Part shown: positions 45,737 through 54,666 of the stretch, piece by piece
Layout of the letters: every line of letters begins with the position of its first letter
Numbering within the stretch: the first letter of the stretch is position 1
From: VXYK01 sp965221585
Lineage (GTDB): Bacteria; Actinomycetota; Acidimicrobiia; Acidimicrobiales; Aldehydirespiratoraceae
Direction of reading: 5' to 3'
NCBI GenBank assembly: GCA_965221585.1
Contig: OZ244898.1
Location: forward strand, 1,798,001-1,862,000
DNA: 64,000 nt
Program-made: the position numbers and the translations under genes
Notes under the pieces: model-generated
Told to the model about the DNA's origin: nothing
What the model saw: the letters and a program-made list of their open reading frames with translations, nothing else
Database searches by the model: none

Positions 45737-48615
45737 TGCTCGCGTTCGCACTCTCCAACCAGATCGTCTACCACGGAGTCATAGACGGCCTGCTCATCGG
45801 CCTGCTGGCCCTGGGCATCGTGTTGATCTACCGGGCCAGCGGCGTCATCAACTTCGCGGTGGGATCGCTTGGAGTGCTGTCGGCCAGCCTCCTGGCCCTA
45901 CTCGTCCTAACCTACGGCTGGCCGTTCTGGCCGGCGGCGATCACCTCGGTGGCTGTGGGCGGTCTAACGGCGGCTGCGCTGGAGATCATCGTCATCACCC
46001 GATTGTTCCGCGCTCCGAGGGTCATCCTGCTGGTGGCCACCATCGGCATCGCCCAACTCTGCGAACTGCTCCAGACAGCGCTGCCCGACATCAAGGCGTC
46101 GAGGTCCGACCGCTACCCGGTAGCGCTCTCCGGCCAATGGGAGCCGCTCGGCATCCGGGTGCGGGGCGCCGAGCTGATCGTGATCGTCACCGTTCCCCTC
46201 ATAGCCGCGGCCCTCACCATCTACCTCCAGCGCACCACGCAGGGCCGGGCGATCCGAGCGGCCGCAGCCAACCCCGACCTGGCCCGTCTCTCAGCCATCA
46301 GTCCCAAAGTCATCTCCACCATCACCTGGACCATCGCCGGCCTCCTGGCTGCGGTGGCGCTGATCCTGGTGGCGGGGATCAACGGCCAGCCCAGCGGATT
46401 TCAGTCGCTCGGACCGGCCACCCTGGTCCAGGTTCTGGCCGCCTCCCTCATCGGGCGGTTCCGCAACTTCTCAGTGGCGCTCATATCCGGGGTGGGTCTC
46501 GGACTGCTCCGCTCGGTGCTGGTGTTCAATTGGCCGGCCACCGCGGGACTCTACGACGGCGCGCTCTTTCTGGTCGTCATCGCAGCCACTCTGGCGATCA
46601 GCAGGCGAGCGTCGGAAACCGAGGAGTCATTCTCGTTCGTGCCCACCACCCGCCCGCTTCCCAGCGCGGTCGCCGGGCTGTGGTGGGTCCGCCACTCGGC
46701 CCGCCTGGGGATCGGGCTGCTAATCGCCGGCGCGGCAATACTCCCCCTTGCTCTCACCCAGGCCTCGCGCCAACTCCTGTTCAGCGAGGTGCTGGCATTC
46801 GCCCTGTTGGGAATCTCGCTGGTGGTGCTGTCCGGCTGGAACGGGCAAATATCGCTGGGTCAGGCAGCCTTGGCAGGCATCGGCGGCCTGACCGCCGCCG
46901 CACTGGTGGCCGGCCGAGATCTCGGGGTCGGCATCAGCGGGGCGTCGTTCACCCTCGGACTGCCCGAAACCCACTTCTTCCTGGCCGTGCCGATCGCCGC
47001 GGCAGTCACCGGGGTCGTCGCCGCGATCATCGGACTGGGGGCCCTGCGAGTCCGGGGCTTCCACCTCGCCATCGCAACTCTGGCACTGGCGCTGTTGGGA
47101 CAGCAGTTCCTGTGGCGACGACCGTTCCTGTCCGGCAATTCCTACACAGTATCGCTCCCCCGGGCCGAAGGACCCATAGACCTGGCCGAGCAGCGCACCT
47201 ACTACTACCTCATCCTGGTCGTGCTGGCCGCGGTGATAATCCTGGTCACAAGGATGCGGTCCACAGGAGTGGGGCGCCGGTGGCTGGCAGTGCGCGACAA
47301 CAGCACAGCCGCGTCCGCATACACGATCTCCCCGTCTCGGACCGGGATCCAGGCGTTCGTCGTGTCTGGAGTGATCGCCGGGCTGGCCGGCGCACTGATG
47401 GCCGGACTGTATGTCTCGATCGGACTCACCGAGCGGTTCCAGATCGAAGATTCCATCACAGTCATCGCCATCGCGGTGATAGGCGGTGCCGGAACCGTGG
47501 TCGGCCCGATTCTCGGCGCCCTCTGGGTGGTCGGCCTCCCCGCGGTCTGGCCTACCAACACCATAGTGCCGCTTCTCACCTCCTCGGTCGGGCTGCTGGC
47601 CCTGTTGATGTACTTCCCCGGCGGATTCGCCCACGTGGTACTTTCCGGACGCGACCAGTTCCTCGCCTGGTACGCGGCACGGCGACCCGAGCCCGAACCA
47701 CAGCCCAAACGCGAGATCGCCAGCCTGCTGACCCGGCCGGACACCGCTCCCACCACCGGGCCGGCGCTGAACGTCGAGGAGGTGACCGTGGTCTTCGGGG
47801 GTCTGGTGGCGGTCCACGACGCCTCGATCCAAGTCGAAGCCGGCCAGGTCGTGGGGTTGATCGGCACAAACGGGGCGGGCAAGTCCACCCTGATGAACGC
47901 CATCAGCGGGTTCACTCCCTGCACCGGCCGAGTCGAGCTCGAAGGACGCGCTATCGAGAAGATGACCCCCGACCGGCGAGCCTCGCTCGGCCTAGGCCGG
48001 GCCTTCCAGCAGTCGAAGCTGTTTCCCGGACTCACCGTGCTGGAGACCCTGTCGGTGGCCGCCGAGTCGCGCCGGCGCACCTCGTTCACAGCAGCAGTCG
48101 CCCACCTCCCCAGCGGATACCTCCGCAATCGCGCCCAGCGGGCCCACGCCCAGGACATAGCCGACTTCCTCGGACTCGGCACCTACGCCAACCGCTACAT
48201 CTCCGAACTCTCCACCGGCACCCGACGCATCGTCGAACTCGGCTGCCTGCTGGCGCTCGAAGCACGGGTACTGTGCCTGGACGAGCCTACGGGGGGCGTG
48301 GCCCAACGCGAGGTGGAGGCGTTCGCCCCCCTGCTGTTGGCGATCAAGACCCACCTCGGTGCAGCCATGCTGGTGATCGAGCACGACATGCCCATGGTCA
48401 TGAGTATCAGCGACCACATCTACTGCCTCGAGGCGGGCCACGTGATCGCCGCGGGCACCCCTACCGAAGTCCGCAGCGATCCCTCAGTCATCGCCTCCTA
48501 TCTCGGCTCCGACGAGCGCGCCATCCATCGTTCGGGCGCCGCCGCCCCCGCCTCCGCCCCCGCCGAGTCGCCACTCACCACGCCACCTGACACTCCCGAC
48601 AAGGAGGGATCATGA
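45736..48615 (+). CDS. Fused LivH-LivM-LivG: two branched-chain-type permease domains plus ABC ATPase
   Basis: A 959-residue single chain. Residues ~1-295 are LivH-like (GLALGIVLIYRASGVINFA-type start), ~320-640 LivM-like (SGWNGQISLGQAALAGIGG) and ~675-930 LivG-like, with Walker A GTNGAGKST (~709) and Walker B VLCLDEPTGG. The ABC signature reads LSTGT instead of the usual LS[GY]GQ. In most bacteria these are three genes. Together with the LivF domain of the upstream fusion and the downstream lipoprotein, all five parts of a branched-chain-amide type importer are present. The stop overlaps the next ATG by 4 bases. Confidence 0.92.
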   Translation: MLAFALSNQIVYHGVIDGLLIGLLALGIVLIYRASGVINFAVGSLGVLSASLLALLVLTYGWPFWPAAITSVAVGGLTAAALEIIVITRLFRAPRVILLVATIGIAQLCELLQTALPDIKASRSDRYPVALSGQWEPLGIRVRGAELIVIVTVPLIAAALTIYLQRTTQGRAIRAAAANPDLARLSAISPKVISTITWTIAGLLAAVALILVAGINGQPSGFQSLGPATLVQVLAASLIGRFRNFSVALISGVGLGLLRSVLVFNWPATAGLYDGALFLVVIAATLAISRRASETEESFSFVPTTRPLPSAVAGLWWVRHSARLGIGLLIAGAAILPLALTQASRQLLFSEVLAFALLGISLVVLSGWNGQISLGQAALAGIGGLTAAALVAGRDLGVGISGASFTLGLPETHFFLAVPIAAAVTGVVAAIIGLGALRVRGFHLAIATLALALLGQQFLWRRPFLSGNSYTVSLPRAEGPIDLAEQRTYYYLILVVLAAVIILVTRMRSTGVGRRWLAVRDNSTAASAYTISPSRTGIQAFVVSGVIAGLAGALMAGLYVSIGLTERFQIEDSITVIAIAVIGGAGTVVGPILGALWVVGLPAVWPTNTIVPLLTSSVGLLALLMYFPGGFAHVVLSGRDQFLAWYAARRPEPEPQPKREIASLLTRPDTAPTTGPALNVEEVTVVFGGLVAVHDASIQVEAGQVVGLIGTNGAGKSTLMNAISGFTPCTGRVELEGRAIEKMTPDRRASLGLGRAFQQSKLFPGLTVLETLSVAAESRRRTSFTAAVAHLPSGYLRNRAQRAHAQDIADFLGLGTYANRYISELSTGTRRIVELGCLLALEARVLCLDEPTGGVAQREVEAFAPLLLAIKTHLGAAMLVIEHDMPMVMSISDHIYCLEAGHVIAAGTPTEVRSDPSVIASYLGSDERAIHRSGAAAPASAPAESPLTTPPDTPDKEGS

Positions 48616-50099
48616 CCAAGCTGCTCACACTCTGCGCCGTCCTCGGCCTTCTGGTTGCCGCCTGCGGAACCGGAGACTCCGACGAAGGAAACGGACCTGC
48701 AACCGAAGCACCGACGCCGACTCAATCCCCCGGGTCGCCGGATTCCGAAGACCGCGACGACGGCGGTCAGCCCGCGGACGACGCGGTCGACGACCAGGCG
48801 GAAGATGCATCCTCCAGCTCCGGGTCACCAGACGACTCCGCAGACGGGGAGTCGGAGAGCTACGACCCGATCCTGCAGCCCTCCTGCAATGGGGAGGGCG
48901 AACTCAGTGCAACCGCCCGCGGCGTCACCGCGAACACGATCAAGATCGGCGCCCCCGAGATCGACTTCGAGGAGCTGGGCAATCTGGGCCTCGCCCAGAT
49001 TGCTCGAGGGGGTATGGGCATCATCCTCGAATCTCTTGCCGAGGAACTCAACGACAACGGGGGCATCTGCGGACGCATGCTGGAAACGACGAGCTTCAAA
49101 TACCTGCCCTTCGGCACCGACACGTCGCTGGCCGCATGCATCTTCTTCACCGAGGACGAAGAAGTCTTCGCTGTTCTAGGCGAATTCGCCAGAGTGCCCG
49201 CGGGAAACCTCTGCGTGACCGAGAGCCACAGCACCGCGCTCGTCGGCGCTCCCTTCACCGCCGATGACCTCGCCCGGGCCAATGCCCCGTGGCTGCATCT
49301 GGGCATTGCCTCCGACCGCACGCTCGAAGTGTTCGTCACCGCGTTGGACAGGGCCGGCCTGCTCGCTGATGTCGGCAGAGTCGCCGTACACTCCGACGCA
49401 GTACGCCAGGAAAGAGTCGACAAAGTCCTCGTCCCAGCGCTCGAAGCCGCCGGCGTGAACATCGCAGAACGGACGGTGACCGACGTGCCACCCGGCGACA
49501 CCCAAGCCAACGCGGCCGTGTGGCGCACGTTCGTGGAGATCTATCGAAGCGCCGGCATCGACACGGTGTTCGTCGAGGGCGACAGCACCTCCGTCGAACA
49601 CCTCATTCAAGGCGGCCTCGACGTCGACCTGTTCACCACCGACTACGCTACCATGCTGTTTGCGCTGCAAGAAGCCAGCGATCCCAGCTACATCGACACC
49701 TACACGCTCGGGGCGCCATCCGTCGAAGACAGCTCCAACCAGCGCATGGACGACTGCATCGAGATCTTCGAGCGCCGATCGGGATTCGACGTGGTCCCCT
49801 CCCACCTCGTGCCCGAAGGGGAGATCGACTGGTCCAGCCCGGTGACTTTCGCCTGCAGCGCCCTCGACCTCTTCGTGCAGGTGGCCGCCGCGGCCGGCCC
49901 CAACCTCACCAACGAGACCTTTCAGGCGGCAATCGACGGATTCGGAACCATCGAGCTGCCCAACCAGGCATTCGCCTCGCTCGGCCCCGACAAATACGAT
50001 GCCCAGGACGGAGTCGTCCTATTGAAATTCGACCATCAGGCCGAAGACGGAGACGGCGCGTTCGTCATCGTCTCCGACCTGATCGACACCGTCCGCTGA
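48612..50099 (+). CDS. Lipoprotein substrate-binding protein of the Liv-type transporter
   Basis: A 495-residue periplasmic-binding-protein-like lipoprotein with a signal peptide and lipobox LVAAC (Cys18), a ~75-residue acidic Ser/Asp/Pro linker, and a type I binding fold (ANTIKIGAPEIDFEELG... then DTVFVEGDSTSVEHLIQGG). It is in the position of LivK. The ligand cannot be told from sequence; amino acids, amides or hydrophobic compounds are all known for this family. It ends the operon, converging on the amidohydrolase 96 bases later. Confidence 0.88.
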   Translation: MTKLLTLCAVLGLLVAACGTGDSDEGNGPATEAPTPTQSPGSPDSEDRDDGGQPADDAVDDQAEDASSSSGSPDDSADGESESYDPILQPSCNGEGELSATARGVTANTIKIGAPEIDFEELGNLGLAQIARGGMGIILESLAEELNDNGGICGRMLETTSFKYLPFGTDTSLAACIFFTEDEEVFAVLGEFARVPAGNLCVTESHSTALVGAPFTADDLARANAPWLHLGIASDRTLEVFVTALDRAGLLADVGRVAVHSDAVRQERVDKVLVPALEAAGVNIAERTVTDVPPGDTQANAAVWRTFVEIYRSAGIDTVFVEGDSTSVEHLIQGGLDVDLFTTDYATMLFALQEASDPSYIDTYTLGAPSVEDSSNQRMDDCIEIFERRSGFDVVPSHLVPEGEIDWSSPVTFACSALDLFVQVAAAAGPNLTNETFQAAIDGFGTIELPNQAFASLGPDKYDAQDGVVLLKFDHQAEDGDGAFVIVSDLIDTVR

Positions 50100-50195
50100 C
50101 TGCTCGAGCGAGTCTTGCATCCGGCTGACCCAACACACCACTCGAACTAGACGGGAGCATCAGTTCTAGACCCAGGACTGCGGACCGGCGGACCC

Positions 50196-51419
50196 TCAGC
50201 CCTTCGCCATCAACTCCAGCGACCTCAATGTGAATGCCGGGGAGTAGCTGTCGGCCGGATAGTCCTCGGCCTCGAGAGGGAGGGCGACTTCGTCGACCTT
50301 CGGGCCCACCTGCGCAGCCAGCGGCGCCAGCGCATCAAGGTCGAAGCCGTACAGGTCGGCAGCATTGCTGGACACCATTCGGGCCACGTCGGCAGGATCA
50401 CGACCGGAGAACGCGACCCGCAACGCCTCGGTGGTGTAGGGCCAGCTGCCCTCGCGGTGGGGATAGTCGTTCCCCCACATGATCTGGTCGGGGGCGTCGT
50501 CACCCAAAGCCCTGACCTCGCCGCCGCTGGGAAAGCTGGCACCGAACAGAACTTGATCGCGGAACGCCTGGCGAGGAGTGCGCTCCAGATGGTCTGCACC
50601 CTGGGCATCGTGTTTGAGCCGCACCTGCTTCGCAAACCAGCTGATCTGGGGGAGACTGGTCCTGATCCATCCCACCGCCTGTTCGGTGAGCACCACAGTG
50701 AGGTCTCTGTGGCGATCCAGGATGCCGCCGAGCAGGAACTGGGTGAGTCCCCGCTGCGTCCACCATCCGACCTCGACAACCTGAATGGCGGCCTTTCCGA
50801 ACCCGGGCCCGTACAACGGCTCGTTTCCGCCATGGGTCTGGATCGGAACCCCCACCTCGGCTGCGGCGGTCCACACCGGCTCCCAGTGCTCCTCATAGAG
50901 CTGGGGGAAAGCTCCATCAGGGGGCGAGATCCGCACCAGTGCGCCGCCGGTCATCAGATCGTTCTCAGCCGCCCAGCGGATCTCAGCGGCCGACTCCTCG
51001 GGCAGGAACGGGCTGGTTTGCAACACCCCCCGGAGCCGGTCCGGGTCATCGGCGCAATGATCGGCCATCCACCTGTTGTGAGCCTTGAGACCTTCCCACT
51101 GAAGCTCGACCGCCCGGCGATCATGACCTCGCTCGAACACATTGAGCGCGAACGGCGGGTCGGTGTTGGGGAACACGATCCCAGCGACGACGCCATCGGA
51201 AACCTGTTCGTCTCGGCGCTGGTCGAGATCGAAGTTGTTCGGGTCGGTGGGGTCGCCGTCGGGGAACTTCTCCGACTCCCACGCATCGAATTCGTCATGC
51301 AGCGACGCGGGGAGATACGCACGGTAGTCAGCGACCCTGGCCCCGCCGTGGGTGTCGGCGCTCACCACGATGTACCGCCCGTTGTCGGTAATGCCCCTGA
51401 TCGACTCTGTACTGCGCAT
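50196..51419 (-). CDS. Amidohydrolase-2 family metal hydrolase/decarboxylase
   Basis: A 407-residue TIM-barrel protein of the amidohydrolase-2 (ACMSD-like) family. Visible features are the N-terminal SADTHGG strand, PIQTHGGNEPLYG with a metal-binding His, and the C-terminal IMWGNDYPHREGSWP with the conserved Asp. ATG 51419 is preceded by GGAGGG at good spacing; the frame to 51458 is less likely. The first strand has D-T-H in place of the H-x-H of classical members, as is common in this subfamily. The TGAG-N6-CTCA site lies 51 bases upstream, which links it to the transporter operon. Confidence 0.88.
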   Translation of the reverse strand: MRSTESIRGITDNGRYIVVSADTHGGARVADYRAYLPASLHDEFDAWESEKFPDGDPTDPNNFDLDQRRDEQVSDGVVAGIVFPNTDPPFALNVFERGHDRRAVELQWEGLKAHNRWMADHCADDPDRLRGVLQTSPFLPEESAAEIRWAAENDLMTGGALVRISPPDGAFPQLYEEHWEPVWTAAAEVGVPIQTHGGNEPLYGPGFGKAAIQVVEVGWWTQRGLTQFLLGGILDRHRDLTVVLTEQAVGWIRTSLPQISWFAKQVRLKHDAQGADHLERTPRQAFRDQVLFGASFPSGGEVRALGDDAPDQIMWGNDYPHREGSWPYTTEALRVAFSGRDPADVARMVSSNAADLYGFDLDALAPLAAQVGPKVDEVALPLEAEDYPADSYSPAFTLRSLELMAKG

Positions 51420-51469
51420 CTTATGGCCCTCCCGCTTTCCTTTGCCCCGTACCTGCATTCGTCATTGTA

Positions 51470-51483
51470 TGAGGGTATACTCA
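51470..51483. promoter_or_regulatory. TGAG-N6-CTCA palindrome upstream of the amidohydrolase
   Basis: TGAGGGTATACTCA, with a central GTATAC and outer A/T extending the dyad. It is the second copy of the site found at 43431 and shares the downstream TGTT. It sits in the promoter region of the minus-strand amidohydrolase. Confidence 0.5.
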
Positions 51484-51689
51484 TGTTATCGATGAAACCC
51501 CGGCAGATCAAACCGCACTGGGACGCCGAGGGAGACGACGACCTAACCATCCTCCAGTTCAGCGCCCTGACCGGCGACCCAGACGGAAACGTGAAGTCAA
51601 GTTCGATCGTGGGAGAGCCGCCCGCTTCTAGTTTCCCCGACCGCGTTGCTGCCTCTAGCTGCCCGCCTCGTACCAGCCGGAACCGATAA
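51484..51689 (+). CDS. Short orphan ORF, possible gene remnant
   Basis: A 68-codon frame beginning MLSMKPRQIKPHWDAEGDDD, starting at the ATG next to the TGAG-N6-CTCA site. The first ~45 residues look protein-like, while the last ~20 run into the 3' end of the convergent lipoprotein gene and look like shadow sequence. No family recognised. It may be the left-over N-terminus of a deleted gene that once used this promoter, or chance. Confidence 0.3.
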
Positions 51690-52581
51690 GGATGTCGTCC
51701 CGCTTGACGATCCAGGTGTGCTTGGTCTCCCGATCACCGCTATAGGGGTTGAGATAGACGTAATCCACCCACCTGCCGGTCTCGGTGGCTGTCATCATCT
51801 CGTCCGCGGCCTCGAGGCCCTCAGGAGAGTCTCCGAGAAGCTCGTGAAGGGTCATACCGACGTTGTCAGGCAACGTGGGATGGGCCAGCACCACGCCGTC
51901 GAGGTCGGTCACGAACCCGTACCACTGCTCGTCCACACTGGTCGGATCAGTGCTGTCGGGATCGTTGAAATGCTCGATCACAGCATCGCGACCGTTGCTC
52001 TCATAGAACCACACAGCGTCCTCGACGAACGCCTGCGTGTAGGAACCAGGCTCCGCCTTTGTGGGCGCAGGCGAGGGATAGGAGTCCTCGTACCAGCCCG
52101 ACGCAAAGATGAGATTGTCCCGACGGACAGCCCAGGTGTGCTTGGTGCCGCCGTCGTCGGTCTGCGGGTTGTAGAAGACGTAGTCGACCCACTGCCCCTG
52201 CTCATCGGTAGCCTTCAGTTCCAGGCCATAGGCATAGCCCGTTATGTCGACGCTCTGACTCGATCTGTTACCGATCCGTGAGGGGATGGTCGCATGGGCG
52301 ACAAGGAGTCCCGAGTCGGCGTCCATGATGAACAGGTACCACTGGTCGTCGGAGCCAGCCTCGTTGTTGTAGTAGTCGATCGTGGCTTGTGCGCCGGACT
52401 CCTCGTACTGATCCAGCGCCTGCTGCACATACCACTTGGTGTATGCGTCCCGTTCCGTCTTCGGCGGCGGCTCGGCCGTCGCTCCGCCATCGTCATCGTC
52501 GCCGCATGCCGCCGCTCCGAAGAGCACAACGGCCATCGCTGCCAATCCGGCAACGAACATCCACCAACGATTTCCGCGCAT
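51655..52581 (-). CDS. Lipoprotein with two tandem Cache-type sensor domains
   Basis: A 308-residue lipoprotein with a signal peptide and lipobox GAAAC (Cys26). The mature part consists of two copies of a ~125-residue Cache-like unit (about 42-165 and 172-305). Each has an ALDQYEESG/VWFYESNG helix, a DDQWYLFIMDADSG / DEQWYGFVTDLDG strand pair and the ending KHTW-x-V(R/K)RD-x2-(F/I)-x-(A/G)SGWYE. There is no membrane signalling domain, so it is a free ligand-binding protein rather than a chemoreceptor. Whether it feeds a transporter or sensor is unknown. Confidence 0.82.
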   Translation of the reverse strand: MRGNRWWMFVAGLAAMAVVLFGAAACGDDDDGGATAEPPPKTERDAYTKWYVQQALDQYEESGAQATIDYYNNEAGSDDQWYLFIMDADSGLLVAHATIPSRIGNRSSQSVDITGYAYGLELKATDEQGQWVDYVFYNPQTDDGGTKHTWAVRRDNLIFASGWYEDSYPSPAPTKAEPGSYTQAFVEDAVWFYESNGRDAVIEHFNDPDSTDPTSVDEQWYGFVTDLDGVVLAHPTLPDNVGMTLHELLGDSPEGLEAADEMMTATETGRWVDYVYLNPYSGDRETKHTWIVKRDDILIGSGWYEAGS

Positions 52582-52719
52582 CCTATTTCCACCTTTTGTC
52601 GTGTTTCCCAGGGAGACTTCAAGCTAACTGGAATCATCCCAAAACCACCCTGGAGCGATTCCCGAGAACAGAGGTGCACCGGTTGACTCGCTCCGACTGA
52701 ACCGGGAGTGGACCGGCGA

Positions 52720-53412
52720 TCAGCTGACCGTGAAAACGGCTATCTCAGCCATGTCGTTGGGATTGCTGCCATCGACGCCCTCATACACCTCACGCAACTG
52801 CACCTCAAGACCGCTGATCACGCCGCTCGCGGCCAGGCGTTCGAAACGATCCTTGAAACCGTCCGACTCAAAGACCGCGGCATTCACACCCATCACGCAA
52901 CGGGCGCCAGGGAGAGCGATGCGCAAGAGTTCGCTGATCGCATCCGGCCCGACGTGGCCGTGAGTGAAGGTGCCGGTGCTGATGATGCCCGCATAGCTGT
53001 CGCTGGCGATGTCGATCGGGCCGGTGAGGTCTACCTCCAGGAGATCCCGGTAGACGCTGCTGCCATCGGCGGTGCACTTGGCGCGAGCCTGAGCCAGCAT
53101 TTCCACCGAAATGTCGACGCCGTCGACCACCGCGATCCCGAGACGCCGCAACTGCTCGCCAGTAAGCCCAGTGCCACAGCCGGCATCCAGCACCGGCCCT
53201 GAGCCTGAGAAGCCCTCGCAGAACAGTTCGGCCGCGGCAAGAGGGTACAAGTACCGCCGGGGAACGGTGAACTCCGACTCGTAGGTGTCGGCCCATTTGG
53301 CGTACAGGGCGCGATTGTCGTCCGGGGTCTTGACGGCGTACGCCTCGGTCCGGCCGATGGGTTTGGCGACCCTTGCCCCCGCTGTCTCCTCTGTATCCGA
53401 GTCACCCGACAT
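52720..53412 (-). CDS. Class I SAM-dependent methyltransferase
   Basis: A 230-residue Rossmann-fold methyltransferase. Motif I is VLDAGCGTGLTGEQL (near residue 75). Further family features are VDGVDISVEMLAQAR and the IISTGTFTHGHVG segment. The N-terminal ~50 residues contain the YAKWADTYE pattern found in ubiquinone/phosphatidylethanolamine-type and TPR-linked methyltransferases. The substrate is unknown. It stands 140 bases from the Cache lipoprotein and 25 from the HNH lipoprotein, with no evident operon partner. Confidence 0.88.
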   Translation of the reverse strand: MSGDSDTEETAGARVAKPIGRTEAYAVKTPDDNRALYAKWADTYESEFTVPRRYLYPLAAAELFCEGFSGSGPVLDAGCGTGLTGEQLRRLGIAVVDGVDISVEMLAQARAKCTADGSSVYRDLLEVDLTGPIDIASDSYAGIISTGTFTHGHVGPDAISELLRIALPGARCVMGVNAAVFESDGFKDRFERLAASGVISGLEVQLREVYEGVDGSNPNDMAEIAVFTVS

Positions 53413-53436
53413 GGCACACGAACCTACATGGGTGGA

Positions 53437-54612
53437 CTAGCTCGTGCAGCCTCGGCCGTCTCGGTCCCGGTCGAGGCGGTAGGGGTCGACACCGATAGTT
53501 CGTACTTGCACCGGCTTCTGGGCGCTCGACAGATCTCCGCAGTTCAAGGCATCCCCGGGAAGATTGGGCAGACACGGTTCGTAGGCCGGATGACACTGGT
53601 CGACGGCGTCGTCGGCAGCCGCAACGGCCGTCGATGTGGTGGTCGAAACGGGCGCTGTCGTCGCCGGGGCCGAGATCGGTGAAGCCGATACCGGGGCGCT
53701 GCCGAGTTGCCAGCCATCGCATTGCAAAATGAGCGCGCGCAGCGCCTGCAACTCAGTCGCGTCGACCGCGAGTTCCCATCGCGTCTTCACAGCAATCCAC
53801 GCTTCGGCGTACCAGCAGCGCACAGAACTATCTGGCGGCAGCCACTCGGCTGGATCAGAGGCCCCTTTCTGGCGGTTCGAAGAACTCGACACGGCCACCA
53901 ACGAGTGTGCGTAACCGAGGTCATTGGCATAACGGCGACGGGTGTCGGCGTCCCACGCGTAGGCGCCCGAATCCCAGGCCTCGGCGAGCGGAACCAGATG
54001 GTCTACATCGAAACCGGAGCCGGTACCGGTCTCGGTGGCACCGTCATAGACGCTGTACCACTCGCCACCCGACAAAGAACAGGACGATCCGACACGCGGC
54101 CTTATCACTGCTTCGGCGATCAGCACCTCCCGGCGTGCATCGCAGCGGTCGCCGTCGGCGTCGACCCAATGATCGAAACGGTCCCGGTCGTATCCGGCAC
54201 GGCTCTCGGGTCGCACGGTCAACGCCTCCAACCGACCCAGTAAGACAGCGACAGCGGATTCCGGCTGATCGGTCACGGCAAGGTTGTCAGATGATGAACC
54301 GCTCGTGTCGCTGCTGTCGTCGCCCTCCGCTTGCTCCCCCACTGTTGCAGGCACCGACTCCTCAGTCGTAGGCACCGACCCGTCCAGCGCCGACTTCGCA
54401 GTCGTAGACACGCTGTCTGAATCCCCGTCGTCGGACTGCTCCACGGTGCTCAAGTCCGGTTGACCCGTCTCGGAACCCACCGCTGTCGAAGAAACCGGAG
54501 CGCTCGTGGTCGTCGGTACCGACTGTTCGGTCGAAGCGCAGCCAGCAGCAAACAACACGATCAACGAGACGACTACGGCTACTACGTGGCGGGGACCCAC
54601 GGCGCAGAGCAT
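53437..54612 (-). CDS. Exported lipoprotein with HNH (DUF1524-type) nuclease and Excalibur domains
   Basis: A 391-residue protein from ATG 54612 with a signal peptide and lipobox LFAAGC (Cys25). About 100 residues of Ser/Thr-rich linker follow, then a GmrSD/DUF1524-type HNH nuclease domain with the FDVDHLVPLAEAW core and the downstream Asn in SSSSNRQKG. It ends with an Excalibur calcium-binding motif (DPYRLDRDRDGRGCTS). Secreted HNH-Excalibur proteins are common in actinobacteria and probably digest extracellular DNA. An upstream frame start at 54660 is possible but would spoil the signal peptide. Confidence 0.85.
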   Translation of the reverse strand: MLCAVGPRHVVAVVVSLIVLFAAGCASTEQSVPTTTSAPVSSTAVGSETGQPDLSTVEQSDDGDSDSVSTTAKSALDGSVPTTEESVPATVGEQAEGDDSSDTSGSSSDNLAVTDQPESAVAVLLGRLEALTVRPESRAGYDRDRFDHWVDADGDRCDARREVLIAEAVIRPRVGSSCSLSGGEWYSVYDGATETGTGSGFDVDHLVPLAEAWDSGAYAWDADTRRRYANDLGYAHSLVAVSSSSNRQKGASDPAEWLPPDSSVRCWYAEAWIAVKTRWELAVDATELQALRALILQCDGWQLGSAPVSASPISAPATTAPVSTTTSTAVAAADDAVDQCHPAYEPCLPNLPGDALNCGDLSSAQKPVQVRTIGVDPYRLDRDRDGRGCTS

Positions 54613-54666
54613 ACTCACACGCCCAAACACCGACGGTGATCCGCTACGGCGATCAGGCAACAGACA

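Noticed and set aside
46137..48590. 817-codon plus-strand frame rich in Arg, Gly, Pro and His
   Set aside because: Out-of-frame shadow of the LivHMG fusion; the amino-acid composition is that of a frame-shifted G+C-rich gene.
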